A stretch of DNA of 64,000 nt, taken from contig UBQW01000022.1 in NCBI GenBank assembly GCA_900467745.1, forward strand, positions 160,139-224,138, in the 5' to 3' direction. Numbering within the stretch: position 1 is the stretch's first letter; each line of letters starts with the position of its first letter. This stretch comes from Hyphomicrobiales bacterium (GTDB lineage: Bacteria; Pseudomonadota; Alphaproteobacteria; Rhizobiales; Rhizobiaceae). The notes under the pieces are model-generated. The model did no database searches and was not told where the DNA came from. It saw nothing but the letters and a program-made list of their open reading frames with translations. Position numbers and translations under genes: made by a program. Shown here in pieces: positions 27,950 through 38,268 of this stretch.

Positions 27950-28972
27950 TTAGCGCGGCGCCGCGCCTGTCGACGCCCGCACGATCAGCTCCGTCTTCCA
28001 GAGTTCCTGTTCGGGGAAGGGGCCGTCCTGCTTGACGGTGCCGATCAGCCGCTCGGCGATCCTGACACCCGCCGCGCGCAGCGATGAGCGCGTCGTCGTC
28101 AGCGGCACGGAGAAATTCTCCGGCTTCAGATGCGGCAGCACGTCGTCATGGGCGATCAGCGAAATATCCTCGCCGAGCTTCAGCCCCGCCTGCGTCACCG
28201 CGCGGATGGCGCCGAGCGCCAGCACCGTGCTGGAACAGAGAATGGCCGTCGGCGGCTCCGGCAATTGCAGAAAGCGTTCCATCGCGAATTGCCCGTGCTC
28301 GTCGGTCATCGACATGTGGCTGGTGCGGTTCTCCGGCAGCTCAAGCCCGCGCTCGGCAAGCGCCGAGACGACGCCCTTCTTGCGGCGGATCGCGAAATCC
28401 AGATGCTCCGGCCCGTTTAGCAGGCAGAAGCGGGTATGCCCGAGCTGCAGCAGCAGCCGTGTCGCATCGTAGAAGGCGCCCTCATTGTCGATGTCGAGAT
28501 AGGGGTAATCGGGCTCAATCCCAAACGAGCGGCCATGGACTAGAAACGGCATGGAGAGCGACTTCAGGAGCGGCAGCCGGGGATCGTGTCCGCGCATATA
28601 GGCGACGAACAGTGCGTCGACATTGCCGCTGATAGCCAGCCGCCTCAGCGCGCCCACCTCGTCATCGGGATCGGCCGGCATGATCACGAAATGAAAGTCG
28701 TGCCTTACCGCTTCCTCGCCCAGCCCAGTCAGGAATTCGCCGAAATGCACGTCGGAATAATGCCCGGGCGCTGTGGGCATGACGAGGCCGATCGAACCCG
28801 CCTTGCCGGTCGCCAGCCGTTGGGCCGCCTTGTTGGGACGATAGCCGGTCTCCTGCACGGCGCGCAGCACGCGCTCGCGTGTCGCCTCGTTGACCTCGGG
28901 GTAACCGTTCAGCGCACGGCTCACCGTCGTCTGGGACAGGCCCAGCATTTCCGATAGCTGTTTCAGATTCAC
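27950..28972 (-). CDS. aglR: LacI-family repressor of alpha-glucoside utilisation AglR
   Basis: 340 aa. The N-terminal LacI helix-turn-helix and hinge (LKQLSEMLGLSQTTVSRALN, then VQETGYRPNKAAQRLA) precede a periplasmic-binding-protein-like sugar domain. It is divergent from aglE, as in S. meliloti, where AglR controls the agl genes. Two LacI-type palindromes lie in the intergenic region, one close to its own start (29023-29034) and one before aglE (29184-29195), which suggests autoregulation and operon repression. The inducer is probably an alpha-glucoside; that is inference. Confidence 0.9.
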   Translation of the reverse strand: MNLKQLSEMLGLSQTTVSRALNGYPEVNEATRERVLRAVQETGYRPNKAAQRLATGKAGSIGLVMPTAPGHYSDVHFGEFLTGLGEEAVRHDFHFVIMPADPDDEVGALRRLAISGNVDALFVAYMRGHDPRLPLLKSLSMPFLVHGRSFGIEPDYPYLDIDNEGAFYDATRLLLQLGHTRFCLLNGPEHLDFAIRRKKGVVSALAERGLELPENRTSHMSMTDEHGQFAMERFLQLPEPPTAILCSSTVLALGAIRAVTQAGLKLGEDISLIAHDDVLPHLKPENFSVPLTTTRSSLRAAGVRIAERLIGTVKQDGPFPEQELWKTELIVRASTGAAPR

Positions 28973-29022
28973 GTGTTAAACTTCCTCCAACGCCTTGGAG
29001 GTCATGTCTCCCAAATGGCATC

Positions 29023-29034
29023 CAAAGCGCTTTT
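29023..29034. promoter_or_regulatory. Candidate AglR operator, aglR side
   Basis: CAAAGCGCTTTT: 11 of 12 positions match the perfect palindrome CAAAGCGCTTTG found at 29184. The central GCGC with A/T-rich arms is typical of LacI-family operators. It lies about 50 bp upstream of the aglR start. Confidence 0.55.
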
Positions 29035-29183
29035 AGCAATGTAGCAGCTGCGCGGCTTGACTCAAGAAAAATCGCTCCATATTGCCCCATAGGCGTTGCT
29101 GCATTGCGATATCCAAAGGCCCAAAGCTGGGTTTTGCGAATTGCCTTGACTCTTTTATGCCGAAAGTGAAATGAGTTCGTTGT

Positions 29184-29195
29184 CAAAGCGCTTTG
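29184..29195. promoter_or_regulatory. Candidate AglR operator, aglE side
   Basis: Perfect 12-bp palindrome CAAAGCGCTTTG, 49 bp upstream of the aglE ATG. A possible -35 box TTGACT (29146-29151) lies upstream with a weak -10 (AAATGA, 29169-29174), which would place the operator near the transcription start. Confidence 0.65.
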
Positions 29196-29244
29196 GAATT
29201 TCGGTTGCAGGGCGTGATTGGGATTGTGATGGGAGGTTGATCAC

Positions 29245-30606
29245 ATGAAAATGTCATTTTTGATGGGCGTTGCCGTGGCAGCGCTTCTGGCCGGCGGCGC
29301 GTCCGCGGCCGATCTGAAATTCGCGCCGGGCGAGGACGCCAAGTTCAACTGGAAGAGCTACGATGACTTCAAGGCGGCCAATGCCGACCTGAAGGGTCAG
29401 GAGCTCACGATCTTCGGGCCATGGCGCGGCGAGGACGAGACGCTGTTCCGCAGCATTCTCGCCTATTTCACCGAGGCAACCGGCATCGACGCCAAATATT
29501 CGTCCTCGGAAAACTACGAGCAGCAGATCGTCATCGACACGCAGGCCGGCTCGCCGCCGAACATCGCGATCCTGCCGCAGCCGGGCCTTCTCGCCGATCT
29601 GGCCAGCAAGGGCTTCCTTTCGCCGCTCGGCGATGAGAACTCCAAGTGGGTCAAGGACAATTACGGCGCCGGCGACAGCTGGGTCGGCTACGGCACCTAC
29701 AAGGGCAAGGACGGCAAGGACGCCTTCTTCGCCTTCCCCTACAAGGCCGACGTGAAGTCGCTGGTCTGGTACGTGCCTGAAAACTTCAAGGAAGCGGGCT
29801 ACAAGGTCCCGACCACGATGGAAGAGCTGCAGGCTCTCTCCGAGCAGATCGTCAAGGACGGCGGCGTTCCGTGGTGCATCGGTCTCGGTTCCGGCGGCGC
29901 CACCGGCTGGCCGGCAACCGACTGGATCGAAGACCTGATGCTGCGCATGCAGCCGCCGGAAGCCTACGACAAGTGGACCACCAACGAACTGAAGTTCGAT
30001 GATCCCTCTGTTGTTGCCGTCATCGACGAGTTCGGCAAGTTCGCCAAGAACGAGAAGTACGTCGATGGTGGCGTCAAGGCTGTGGCCTCGACCGACTTCC
30101 GCGACAGCCCGAAGGGCCTCTTCGCCGTGCCGCCGAAGTGCTACATGCACCATCAGGCGTCCTTCATCCCGTCCTTCTTCCCTGAGGGCACGAAGATGGG
30201 CCAGGATGCGGACTTCTTCTACATGCCGACCTTCGCCTCGCATCCCGAACTCGGCAAGCCGGTTCTGGGCGCAGGCACGCTCGTCACCATCGCCAAGGAC
30301 TCCAAGCCCGCCCGCGCCTTCGTCGAATTCCTGAAGACGCCGATCGCGCATGAAGTCTGGATGGCGCAGTCGAGCTTCCTGACCCCGTACAAGGGCGTCA
30401 ACACGGCCGCCTACGCCAACGAGCAGATGAAGCGCGAAGGCGAGATTCTGACGACGGCAACGACGTTCCGCTTCGACGGTTCCGACCTGATGCCCGGCAA
30501 GATCGGCGCCGGCGCCTTCTGGACCGGCATGGTCGATTTCGTCGGCGGCAAGTCCGCTCAGGATACCGCCAAGGAAATCCAGAGCGCCTGGGATGGCATC
30601 AAGTAA
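29245..30606 (+). CDS. aglE: Alpha-glucoside ABC transporter substrate-binding protein AglE
   Basis: 453 aa. Signal peptide with cleavage near GGASA-ADLKF, then a type I extracellular solute-binding fold (FGPWRGEDETLFRSILAYF, GSPPNIAILPQPGLLADLAS). It binds alpha-glucosides such as trehalose, sucrose or maltose in the periplasm; the S. meliloti homologue does so. GGGAGG precedes the ATG. It is the first gene of aglEFGAK and is followed by an 11-bp hairpin that may favour its own mRNA over the downstream permease genes. Confidence 0.93.
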   Translation: MKMSFLMGVAVAALLAGGASAADLKFAPGEDAKFNWKSYDDFKAANADLKGQELTIFGPWRGEDETLFRSILAYFTEATGIDAKYSSSENYEQQIVIDTQAGSPPNIAILPQPGLLADLASKGFLSPLGDENSKWVKDNYGAGDSWVGYGTYKGKDGKDAFFAFPYKADVKSLVWYVPENFKEAGYKVPTTMEELQALSEQIVKDGGVPWCIGLGSGGATGWPATDWIEDLMLRMQPPEAYDKWTTNELKFDDPSVVAVIDEFGKFAKNEKYVDGGVKAVASTDFRDSPKGLFAVPPKCYMHHQASFIPSFFPEGTKMGQDADFFYMPTFASHPELGKPVLGAGTLVTIAKDSKPARAFVEFLKTPIAHEVWMAQSSFLTPYKGVNTAAYANEQMKREGEILTTATTFRFDGSDLMPGKIGAGAFWTGMVDFVGGKSAQDTAKEIQSAWDGIK

Positions 30607-30618
30607 AATCGCCTGATC

Positions 30619-30646
30619 TCCATGCCGCCTGCTCGGGCGGCATGGA
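30619..30646 (+). promoter_or_regulatory. Intercistronic hairpin between aglE and aglF
   Basis: A perfect 11-bp stem TCCATGCCGCC/GGCGGCATGGA with a 6-nt loop, 12 nt after the aglE stop, with no T-run. Such structures after binding-protein genes usually stabilise the upstream mRNA or partially terminate. Confidence 0.6.
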
Positions 30647-30768
30647 TTTAATGCCTGGCCGGACGCCGTCAAAGCGCCGGCCATCGCCGCCTCTTGCGCC
30701 CGCAGCAAGCGTGCCCGGCCATTGGGCGGCGTGATTTCAAAAAGACGTAGGCATCAGGGGAGGGATGA

Positions 30769-31782
30769 ATGCTATCGCAGCTGGTTTCCGCTTTGGGGGT
30801 CGTGGTCGTCGCCGTATTCGCATGCGCGGCCTATTTCTATTTCTCGAACAAGCTCCTTGATATGGCGCTTCCGGTGAAGGACGGCGACATTCGCGCCGCC
30901 TCGCAGAACCTCAACCGCCGCTCTGTCATAAGGCCGTGGCTGTTCCTGTTCCCGGCGCTCTTCCTTCTGGTCGTCTATCTCGTCTATCCCGTGGTCGCGA
31001 CGGTCATCTTGTCCTTCTACGATCGCTCCGGGGCTGAGTTCGTCGGCTTCAGCAATTACCAGTGGGCCCTCGGTGACCGCGAGTTCCGCCAGTCGATCTT
31101 CAACAACATCCTCTGGCTCGCCGTCGTACCCGCCGCCTGCACCTTCTTCGGCCTCGTCATCGCCGTCATGACCGACCGCATCTGGTGGGGCAATATCGCA
31201 AAAAGCATCGTCTTCATGCCGATGGCGATCTCCTTCGTCGGCGCCTCCGTCATCTGGAAGTTCATCTACGAATATCGCGGCGGCAACGCCACGCAGATCG
31301 GCCTCTTGAACGCCATCGTCCAGCTCTTCGGCGGCACGCCGCAGGTGTGGATCTCGGTGCCCTTCTGGAACAGCTTCTTCCTGATGATCATCCTCATCTG
31401 GATCCAGACGGGCTTTGCCATGGTCATCTTGTCGGCGGCGCTTCGCGGCATTCCGGAAGAGACCATCGAGGCGGCCGTCATCGATGGCGCCAATGGCTGG
31501 CAGATCTTTTGGCGCATCATGGTGCCGCAGGTCTGGGGCACGATCGCCGTCGTCTGGACCACGATCACCATCCTTGTTCTCAAGGTCTTCGATATCGTGC
31601 TCACCATGACCAACGGTCAATGGGACACGATGGTCCTCGCCAATCTCATGTTCAACTGGATGTTCCGCGGCGGCGGCGACAGCGGCCGAAGTGCCGTCAT
31701 CGCGCTGATCATCATGCTGGCCGTCACGCCGATCATGGTGTGGAACGTCCGCCGCGCCAATCGCGAACTGGGAGGCAAGTGA
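30769..31782 (+). CDS. aglF: Alpha-glucoside ABC transporter permease AglF
   Basis: 337 aa, MalF-type inner-membrane permease. Several membrane helices are evident (VVVAVFACAAYFYFSNKLLD, FLFPALFLLVVYLVYPVVAT), and the EAA loop that contacts the ATPase is seen as ETIEAAVIDGANGWQIFWRI. GGGGAGGG precedes the ATG. It starts 162 bp after aglE and is followed 1 bp later by aglG. Confidence 0.93.
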   Translation: MLSQLVSALGVVVVAVFACAAYFYFSNKLLDMALPVKDGDIRAASQNLNRRSVIRPWLFLFPALFLLVVYLVYPVVATVILSFYDRSGAEFVGFSNYQWALGDREFRQSIFNNILWLAVVPAACTFFGLVIAVMTDRIWWGNIAKSIVFMPMAISFVGASVIWKFIYEYRGGNATQIGLLNAIVQLFGGTPQVWISVPFWNSFFLMIILIWIQTGFAMVILSAALRGIPEETIEAAVIDGANGWQIFWRIMVPQVWGTIAVVWTTITILVLKVFDIVLTMTNGQWDTMVLANLMFNWMFRGGGDSGRSAVIALIIMLAVTPIMVWNVRRANRELGGK

Positions 31783-31783
31783 G

Positions 31784-32947
31784 ATGACCCTGACCCGCGA
31801 TTTCTTCAAGATCGGCCCGGCCCGTCTGTTCGTCCACGCCGCCGTCCTCCTGATCGTCATCATCTGGCTGATCCCGACGCTCGGCATCTTTGTCAGCGCG
31901 CTGCGCGACAAGGATCAGATCGTCGTCTCCGGCTGGTGGACGGCCTTCTCCGGCTCGTCGCGCACCGTCGCCGCCCGTCTCGGCCAGGTCGACCAGCAGA
32001 AGCAGGACGGCCCTGCTTATGTGATCTCCGGCAACGTGCTGGATGGCCAGGAGGGGCGCTCGATCAATGCCTTCGGCACCCGCGTCGCGCAGCCCTCGGC
32101 CTACAAGGCTGGCGAGACCGCCGATCTCGGCGATGGCCTGACGCTCACCGTCAACGAAGACGGCAGCTACCGCTACGCCAAGGACGCCGCCTTCGGCCCG
32201 GATGACGGCGGCCGCCGCGTTTACGTCTCCGTCGCCACGCCGCCGGAATTCACCCTGCAAAACTATCGCACGGTGCTGACGGGCGAGGGGATCGGCCAGT
32301 CCTTCATCAACTCGCTGACGGTCACCATCCCGGCCACGATCATCCCGATACTGATCGCCGCCTTCGCGGCCTATGCGCTGAGCTGGATGGAATTCCCCGG
32401 CCGTGCGCTTCTGATCGCGCTGGTCGTCGGCCTCATCGTCGTGCCGCTGCAGATGTCGCTGATCCCGCTTCTCAGGCTCTACAATCAGGTCGGCATGCTG
32501 CTCGATACGCCGTCCAAGACCTATCCCGGCATCTGGCTGGCACACACCGCTTTCGGCATGCCGCTCGCCATCTATCTCCTGCGATCCTACATCGCGGGTC
32601 TGCCCAAGGAGATCATCGAATCCGCCCGCGTCGATGGCGCCAGCGATTTCGAAATCTTCACCCGCATCGTTTTGCCCTTGTCCTTCCCGGCGCTCGCCTC
32701 CTTCTCGATCTTCCAGTTCCTGTGGGTCTGGAACGACCTGCTCGTCGCCATGGTCTTCCTCGGCACCGACAGGGATCACCTCGTGCTGACGGGTGCGCTG
32801 AACGCGCTGCTCGGCTCGCGCGGCGGCAACTGGGAAATCCTGACGGCCTCGGCCTTCATCACGATTATAGTACCGCTGCTCGTCTTCTTCGCATTGCAGC
32901 GCTATCTCGTGCGTGGTCTGCTCTCGGGTTCGGTCAAGGGCGGCTAG
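31784..32947 (+). CDS. aglG: Alpha-glucoside ABC transporter permease AglG
   Basis: 387 aa, MalG-type permease. The EAA loop reads EIIESARVDGASDFEIFTRI. After the first membrane helix (about 15-40) there is a predicted periplasmic insert of roughly 95 residues (60-155) with LTVNEDGSYRYAKDAAFG, after which ordinary MalG-like helices follow. MalG-type permeases are usually about 280-300 aa, so the insert accounts for the extra length. Starts 1 bp after aglF. Confidence 0.93.
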   Translation: MTLTRDFFKIGPARLFVHAAVLLIVIIWLIPTLGIFVSALRDKDQIVVSGWWTAFSGSSRTVAARLGQVDQQKQDGPAYVISGNVLDGQEGRSINAFGTRVAQPSAYKAGETADLGDGLTLTVNEDGSYRYAKDAAFGPDDGGRRVYVSVATPPEFTLQNYRTVLTGEGIGQSFINSLTVTIPATIIPILIAAFAAYALSWMEFPGRALLIALVVGLIVVPLQMSLIPLLRLYNQVGMLLDTPSKTYPGIWLAHTAFGMPLAIYLLRSYIAGLPKEIIESARVDGASDFEIFTRIVLPLSFPALASFSIFQFLWVWNDLLVAMVFLGTDRDHLVLTGALNALLGSRGGNWEILTASAFITIIVPLLVFFALQRYLVRGLLSGSVKGG

Positions 32948-32992
32948 TCATTTCCCAGGACACTCAGAAGACAATATCCAACAGGACCACAT

Positions 32993-34645
32993 ATGAGCAT
33001 GGCATCTCAATCCAACCTGACGGCGGACAAGGACTGGTGGCGCGGCGCGGTGATCTACCAGATCTATCCGCGCTCCTACCAGGATTCGAACGGCGACGGC
33101 ATCGGCGATCTCAAGGGCATTACCGCGAGATTGCCGCATGTGGCCGCCCTTGGCGCCGACGCCATCTGGATCTCGCCCTTCTTCACCTCGCCCATGCGCG
33201 ATTTCGGCTACGACGTCTCCGATTACGAGAATGTCGACTCGATCTTCGGCACGCTGGTTGATTTCGATTCCCTGATCGCCGAAGCCCACCGCCTCGGCAT
33301 CCGCGTGATGATCGATCTCGTCATCTCGCATTCGTCGGATCAGCATCCCTGGTTCGTCGAGAGCCGTTCCAGCCGCACCAACGCCAAGGCCGACTGGTAT
33401 GTCTGGAGTGACTCGAAGCCCGATGGCACCCCGCCCAACAACTGGCTGTCGATCTTCGGCGGTTCCGCCTGGGCGTGGGACCCGACCCGCATGCAATATT
33501 ACATGCACAACTTCCTGACCTCGCAGCCGGATCTCAACCTGCATAATCCTGAGGTTCAGAACCGCCTGCTCGATGTCGTCCGCTTCTGGCTGAAGCGCGG
33601 CGTTGACGGCTTTCGCCTCGACACCATCAACTTCTACTTCCACGACAAGGAATTGCGCGACAATCCGGCCCTTGCGCCGGAGCGCCGCAATGCCTCGACG
33701 GCGCCTGCGGTCAACCCGTACAATTTCCAGGAACACATCTACGACAAGAACCGCCCGGAGAACATCGCGTTCCTGAAGCGCTTCCGTGCGGTGCTCGAGG
33801 AGTTCCAGGATATCGCCGCTGTCGGCGAAGTCGGCGATAGCCAGCGTGGTCTCGAGATCGTCGGCGAATACACGTCGGGCGATGACAAGATGCACATGTG
33901 TTACGCCTTCGAGTTCCTGTCGCCGGACCCGCTGTCGCCCGAGCGCATCGAAGACGTGATGAACGATTTCGCCGCCGCCGCTCCCGATGGCTGGGCCTGC
34001 TGGGCGCTCTCCAACCACGATGTCGTGCGCCATGTGACCCGCTGGGGCTCGCTCGTTGCCGATCGCGATGCCTTCGCCAAGCAATATGCGGCGATGCTGA
34101 TGACCATGCGCGGCTCCGTCTGCCTCTATCAGGGCGAGGAGCTCGGCCTGACGGAAGCCGATCTTGCCTATGAGGACCTGCAGGACCCCTACGGCATCCA
34201 GTTCTGGCCGGAGTTCAAGGGCCGCGATGGCTGCCGCACGCCGATGGTCTGGGACAGCCAGGTCGCCCAGGGTGGCTTCTCGACCGTCAAGCCATGGCTG
34301 CCGGTCCCCGTCGAACATATCCTGCGCGCCGTCAGTGTTCAGCAGGGCGACGAGACCTCGGTGCTCGAGCACTATCGACGCTTCATCGCCTTCCGCAAGC
34401 AGCACCCGGCCTTCGCCAAGGGCGAGATCAAGTTCATGGAGCCGCAGGGCGACATGCTGGTCTTCCAGCGCGAATATGGCAACGAAAAGCTGCTCTGCGT
34501 TTTCAACATGAGCGCGACCGAAGCCTTGGTTGCTCTACCTGAAGGCAACTGGCAGGCGTTGACGGGCCATGGTTTCGTCAGCAATAACTATGGCGACAAG
34601 ATCGATATACCCGCCTGGGGCGCGTATTTCGCTCGGCTCGCCTAG
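32993..34645 (+). CDS. aglA: Alpha-glucosidase AglA (GH13)
   Basis: 550 aa, cytoplasmic (no signal peptide). The GH13 regions are complete: DLVISHSSDQHPW (about 108-120), GVDGFRLDTINFY with nucleophile Asp210, AAVGEVGD with acid/base Glu279, and SNHDVVRHV with Asp343. It hydrolyses terminal alpha-1,4 (and probably related) glucosidic bonds of imported sugars to give glucose. It lies inside the transport operon between aglG and aglK. It starts 45 bp after aglG; a second in-frame ATG two codons later is possible. Confidence 0.94.
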   Translation: MSMASQSNLTADKDWWRGAVIYQIYPRSYQDSNGDGIGDLKGITARLPHVAALGADAIWISPFFTSPMRDFGYDVSDYENVDSIFGTLVDFDSLIAEAHRLGIRVMIDLVISHSSDQHPWFVESRSSRTNAKADWYVWSDSKPDGTPPNNWLSIFGGSAWAWDPTRMQYYMHNFLTSQPDLNLHNPEVQNRLLDVVRFWLKRGVDGFRLDTINFYFHDKELRDNPALAPERRNASTAPAVNPYNFQEHIYDKNRPENIAFLKRFRAVLEEFQDIAAVGEVGDSQRGLEIVGEYTSGDDKMHMCYAFEFLSPDPLSPERIEDVMNDFAAAAPDGWACWALSNHDVVRHVTRWGSLVADRDAFAKQYAAMLMTMRGSVCLYQGEELGLTEADLAYEDLQDPYGIQFWPEFKGRDGCRTPMVWDSQVAQGGFSTVKPWLPVPVEHILRAVSVQQGDETSVLEHYRRFIAFRKQHPAFAKGEIKFMEPQGDMLVFQREYGNEKLLCVFNMSATEALVALPEGNWQALTGHGFVSNNYGDKIDIPAWGAYFARLA

Positions 34646-34669
34646 AGACTTCTGGAGGAGGAGAACTCG

Positions 34670-35761
<1,092 letters not shown>

Positions 35762-35775
35762 GTTGTAAATCGTTT

Positions 35776-35802
35776 CCGGGCCGTGTGAATAATGCGGCCC
35801 GG
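35776..35802 (+). terminator. Hairpin after aglK
   Basis: An 8-bp stem CCGGGCCG/CGGCCCGG with an 11-nt loop, 14 nt after the stop codon. There is no T-run, so termination strength is uncertain. Confidence 0.4.
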
Positions 35803-35877
35803 CGCTATGCTGTTCGAACTTTCTGTTAAAGATCGCTTGGTAGTCTTTCCTCATTACATACTTAGAGGATTACGACA

Positions 35878-36288
35878 GTGGCGACACCGAGCCCCCAGTC
35901 ATCAGGCCATTTTCTAAACAAGGAAGAATCCTTCATGTACGACCGCGAAGTGCGGTTCAAGATGGAGGACACGATGAACGCCGCGCGTCTCGAATATACC
36001 GAGAAGGGCGTCATGAACATGGCCTCGCGCCGTTGCGACATCATCCGCATTTCCAAGAGCAGCGCGGTCCTTGCGATCCTGACGCAGTTCAACCTCCCGC
36101 GTCAGTTCTATCTCGATCTTCCCGATGCCCGCATCACCAAGATCGGCTGCATGCTGACCCGTGTTAATCCCAACAACACCGTAGAAGTTCGCTTCCTGCG
36201 CATGCTGACCGACAAAGAACTGAACAAGATCTTCGTCTACAGCACCCACCCGGCCCACCGCGACCGCGTGCTCGACATTCGCGGCTGA
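35878..36288 (+). CDS. PilZ-domain-like protein (degenerate)
   Basis: 136 aa from GTG at 35878 (GAGG 9 nt upstream), or 117 aa from ATG at 35935 (AGGAAG upstream). The core RRCDIIRISKSSAVLAIL, FYLDLPDARITKIGCML and TVEVRFLRM follows the PilZ beta-barrel pattern. The c-di-GMP-binding signature (RxxxR and D/NxSxxG) is degraded: RISKSSA replaces DxSxxG. It may therefore be a fold relative that does not bind c-di-GMP, or that works with a partner. It is flanked by the agl operon and the convergent edd gene and is probably a single-gene unit. Confidence 0.75.
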   Translation: MATPSPQSSGHFLNKEESFMYDREVRFKMEDTMNAARLEYTEKGVMNMASRRCDIIRISKSSAVLAILTQFNLPRQFYLDLPDARITKIGCMLTRVNPNNTVEVRFLRMLTDKELNKIFVYSTHPAHRDRVLDIRG

Positions 36289-36307
36289 TCGCCGATCGCT
36301 ATATCTG

Positions 36308-36350
36308 AAACGACAAGGCCCGCGAGATCGTCTCGCGGGCCTTGTCGTTT
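36308..36350. terminator. Bidirectional terminator between PilZ-like gene and edd
   Basis: A perfect 20-bp inverted repeat (36308-36327 and 36331-36350) with a 3-nt loop TCG. The outer bases are AAA and TTT and the core is GC-rich, so it can terminate both converging transcripts. Confidence 0.85.
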
Positions 36351-36370
36351 CTAGCTTGTCTCGCCCCGCC

Positions 36371-38191
36371 TTAGTGGAACAGCACGCTGGCGCCCTTGTC
36401 GGACGCACCGACGGCGCGGCGGAAGGGGGCGAACAGCTCGCGGCCCATGCCGAACTCGTTGTCGGAGAGGTCGGCGACGACGGGCTTGCGATCGGCCATC
36501 GTCGCTGCATCCACCAGCACCTCGAGCGTGCCGGCGATCGCGTCGAGACGGATGATGTCACCGTCCATGATACGCGCGATCGGTCCGCCGTCGACGGCCT
36601 CAGGCGTCACATGGATCGCCGCCGGAACCTTGCCCGACGCGCCGGACATGCGTCCGTCTGTCAGAAGCGCCACGCGGAAGCCGCGGTCCTGCAGCACGCC
36701 GAGCGGCGGCGTCAGCTTGTGCAACTCCGGCATGCCGTTCGCCTTCGGCCCCTGGAAGCGGACGACGGCGATGAAGTCGCGGTTGAGCTTGCCGTCCTTG
36801 AAGGCGTCCTGAAGCTCCTGCTGGCTGTGGAAGACGATCGCCGGCGCCTCGATGACGTGGCGGTCGGCCTTCACCGCCGAAATCTTGATGACGCCCTTGC
36901 CGAGATTGCCGCGCAACATCTTCAGGCCGCCATTCGCCTGGAACGGCGTTTCGATGTTCGCGAGCACCTTCGGATCGACGCTCTTTTCCGGCGAGGGCTC
37001 GCGCACGATGTTTCCATCCTCACCAAGGCGCGGATCGATCGTGTAGGCCTGCAGGCCGTGGCCGAACACGGTGCGCACGTCGTCGTGCACCAGTCCGTGC
37101 TTCAACAGTTCCTTGATCAGGAAGCCCATACCGCCGGCCGCATGGAAATGGTTCACGTCGGCAAGCCCGTTCGGATAGACGCGCGCAAGCAGCGGCACCA
37201 CTTCGGAGAGCTCGGCGATATCCTGCCAGGTCAGCTCGATGCCGGCCGCGCGCGCCATGGCAACGAGGTGGAGCGTGTGGTTGGTCGAGCCGCCGGTGGC
37301 GTGCAGGCCGACGACGCCGTTGACGATCGAGCGCTCGTCGATCATCTCGCCCGCCGGCGTGAACTCGTTGCCCTGCGCGGTGATCGCCAGCGCCCGCTTG
37401 GTCGCCTCGCGGGTGAATGCTTCGCGAAGCGGCGTGCCCGGATTGATGAAGGAGGAGCCGGGCATATGGAAGCCCATGATCTCCATCAGCATCTGGTTGG
37501 AGTTTGCCGTGCCGTAGAATGTGCAGGTGCCCGGTCCGTGATAGGACTTGGACTCGGCTTCGAGCAGCTCGGCGCGGCCGACTTTGCCCTCGGCGTAAAG
37601 TTGGCGCACGCGCGACTTCTCGTCGTTCGGCAGGCCCGACGTCATCGGTCCGGCCGGTACGAAGATCGACGGCAGATGGCCGAAGGTCAGCGCGGCAATC
37701 GTCAGGCCCGGCACGATCTTGTCGCAGACGCCGAGATAGAGTGCTGCGTCGAACATGTTGTGCGACAGGCCGATCCCCGCAGCCATCGCGATCAGGTCGC
37801 GCGAGAAGAGCGAGAGCTCCATGCCCGGCTGGCCCTGGGTCACGCCATCGCACATGGCAGGAACTGCGCCCGCCACCTGCGCGATACCGCCAGCTTCCGC
37901 TGCCGCCTCGCGAATGATCGCGGGATAGGTCTCGAACGGCTGATGCGCCGAGAGCATGTCGTTGTAGGAAGTGATAATGCCGAGATTGGAAACACGGTCG
38001 CCGGCCAGTGCATCCTTCTCGGCGGGGGAACAGACCGCGAAGCCGTGTGCCAGGTTCGCGCAGCCGAGCGATGAGCGAACCACGCTCTTGCCCACCGCGT
38101 TTCGCAAGCGCTCGAGATAGAGTTCTCGCGACGGTTTCGACCGTTCGACGATACGGTTTGTGATGGCGGCAACGCGCGAATGAGCGGACAT
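36371..38191 (-). CDS. edd: 6-phosphogluconate dehydratase (Entner-Doudoroff)
   Basis: 606 aa. It converts 6-phosphogluconate to 2-keto-3-deoxy-6-phosphogluconate with an Fe-S cluster in the cytosol. IlvD/Edd family features: [40 protein letters not shown] with a cluster cysteine, [20 protein letters not shown] and [20 protein letters not shown]. Full length. It follows zwf and pgl in the same direction, 77 bp after pgl; eda is not in this window. Confidence 0.96.
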   Translation of the reverse strand: MSAHSRVAAITNRIVERSKPSRELYLERLRNAVGKSVVRSSLGCANLAHGFAVCSPAEKDALAGDRVSNLGIITSYNDMLSAHQPFETYPAIIREAAAEAGGIAQVAGAVPAMCDGVTQGQPGMELSLFSRDLIAMAAGIGLSHNMFDAALYLGVCDKIVPGLTIAALTFGHLPSIFVPAGPMTSGLPNDEKSRVRQLYAEGKVGRAELLEAESKSYHGPGTCTFYGTANSNQMLMEIMGFHMPGSSFINPGTPLREAFTREATKRALAITAQGNEFTPAGEMIDERSIVNGVVGLHATGGSTNHTLHLVAMARAAGIELTWQDIAELSEVVPLLARVYPNGLADVNHFHAAGGMGFLIKELLKHGLVHDDVRTVFGHGLQAYTIDPRLGEDGNIVREPSPEKSVDPKVLANIETPFQANGGLKMLRGNLGKGVIKISAVKADRHVIEAPAIVFHSQQELQDAFKDGKLNRDFIAVVRFQGPKANGMPELHKLTPPLGVLQDRGFRVALLTDGRMSGASGKVPAAIHVTPEAVDGGPIARIMDGDIIRLDAIAGTLEVLVDAATMADRKPVVADLSDNEFGMGRELFAPFRRAVGASDKGASVLFH

Positions 38192-38268
38192 GGGAGATCC
38201 TTGTCGTTTGCTGGTATTCGATTGTCTGTTCGCGGCTTTACGCCGTGTTGGCCATTAAGGCCGTCGGC

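Noticed and set aside
27953..27966. GCGCGGCGCCGCGC palindrome at the folD/aglR junction as a terminator
   Set aside because: It lies inside the aglR coding end and has no T-run after it in either useful direction; kept only as a possible weak structure.
36356..38074. Plus-strand open frame opposite edd
   Set aside because: A shadow frame; Edd is complete with all family motifs on the minus strand.
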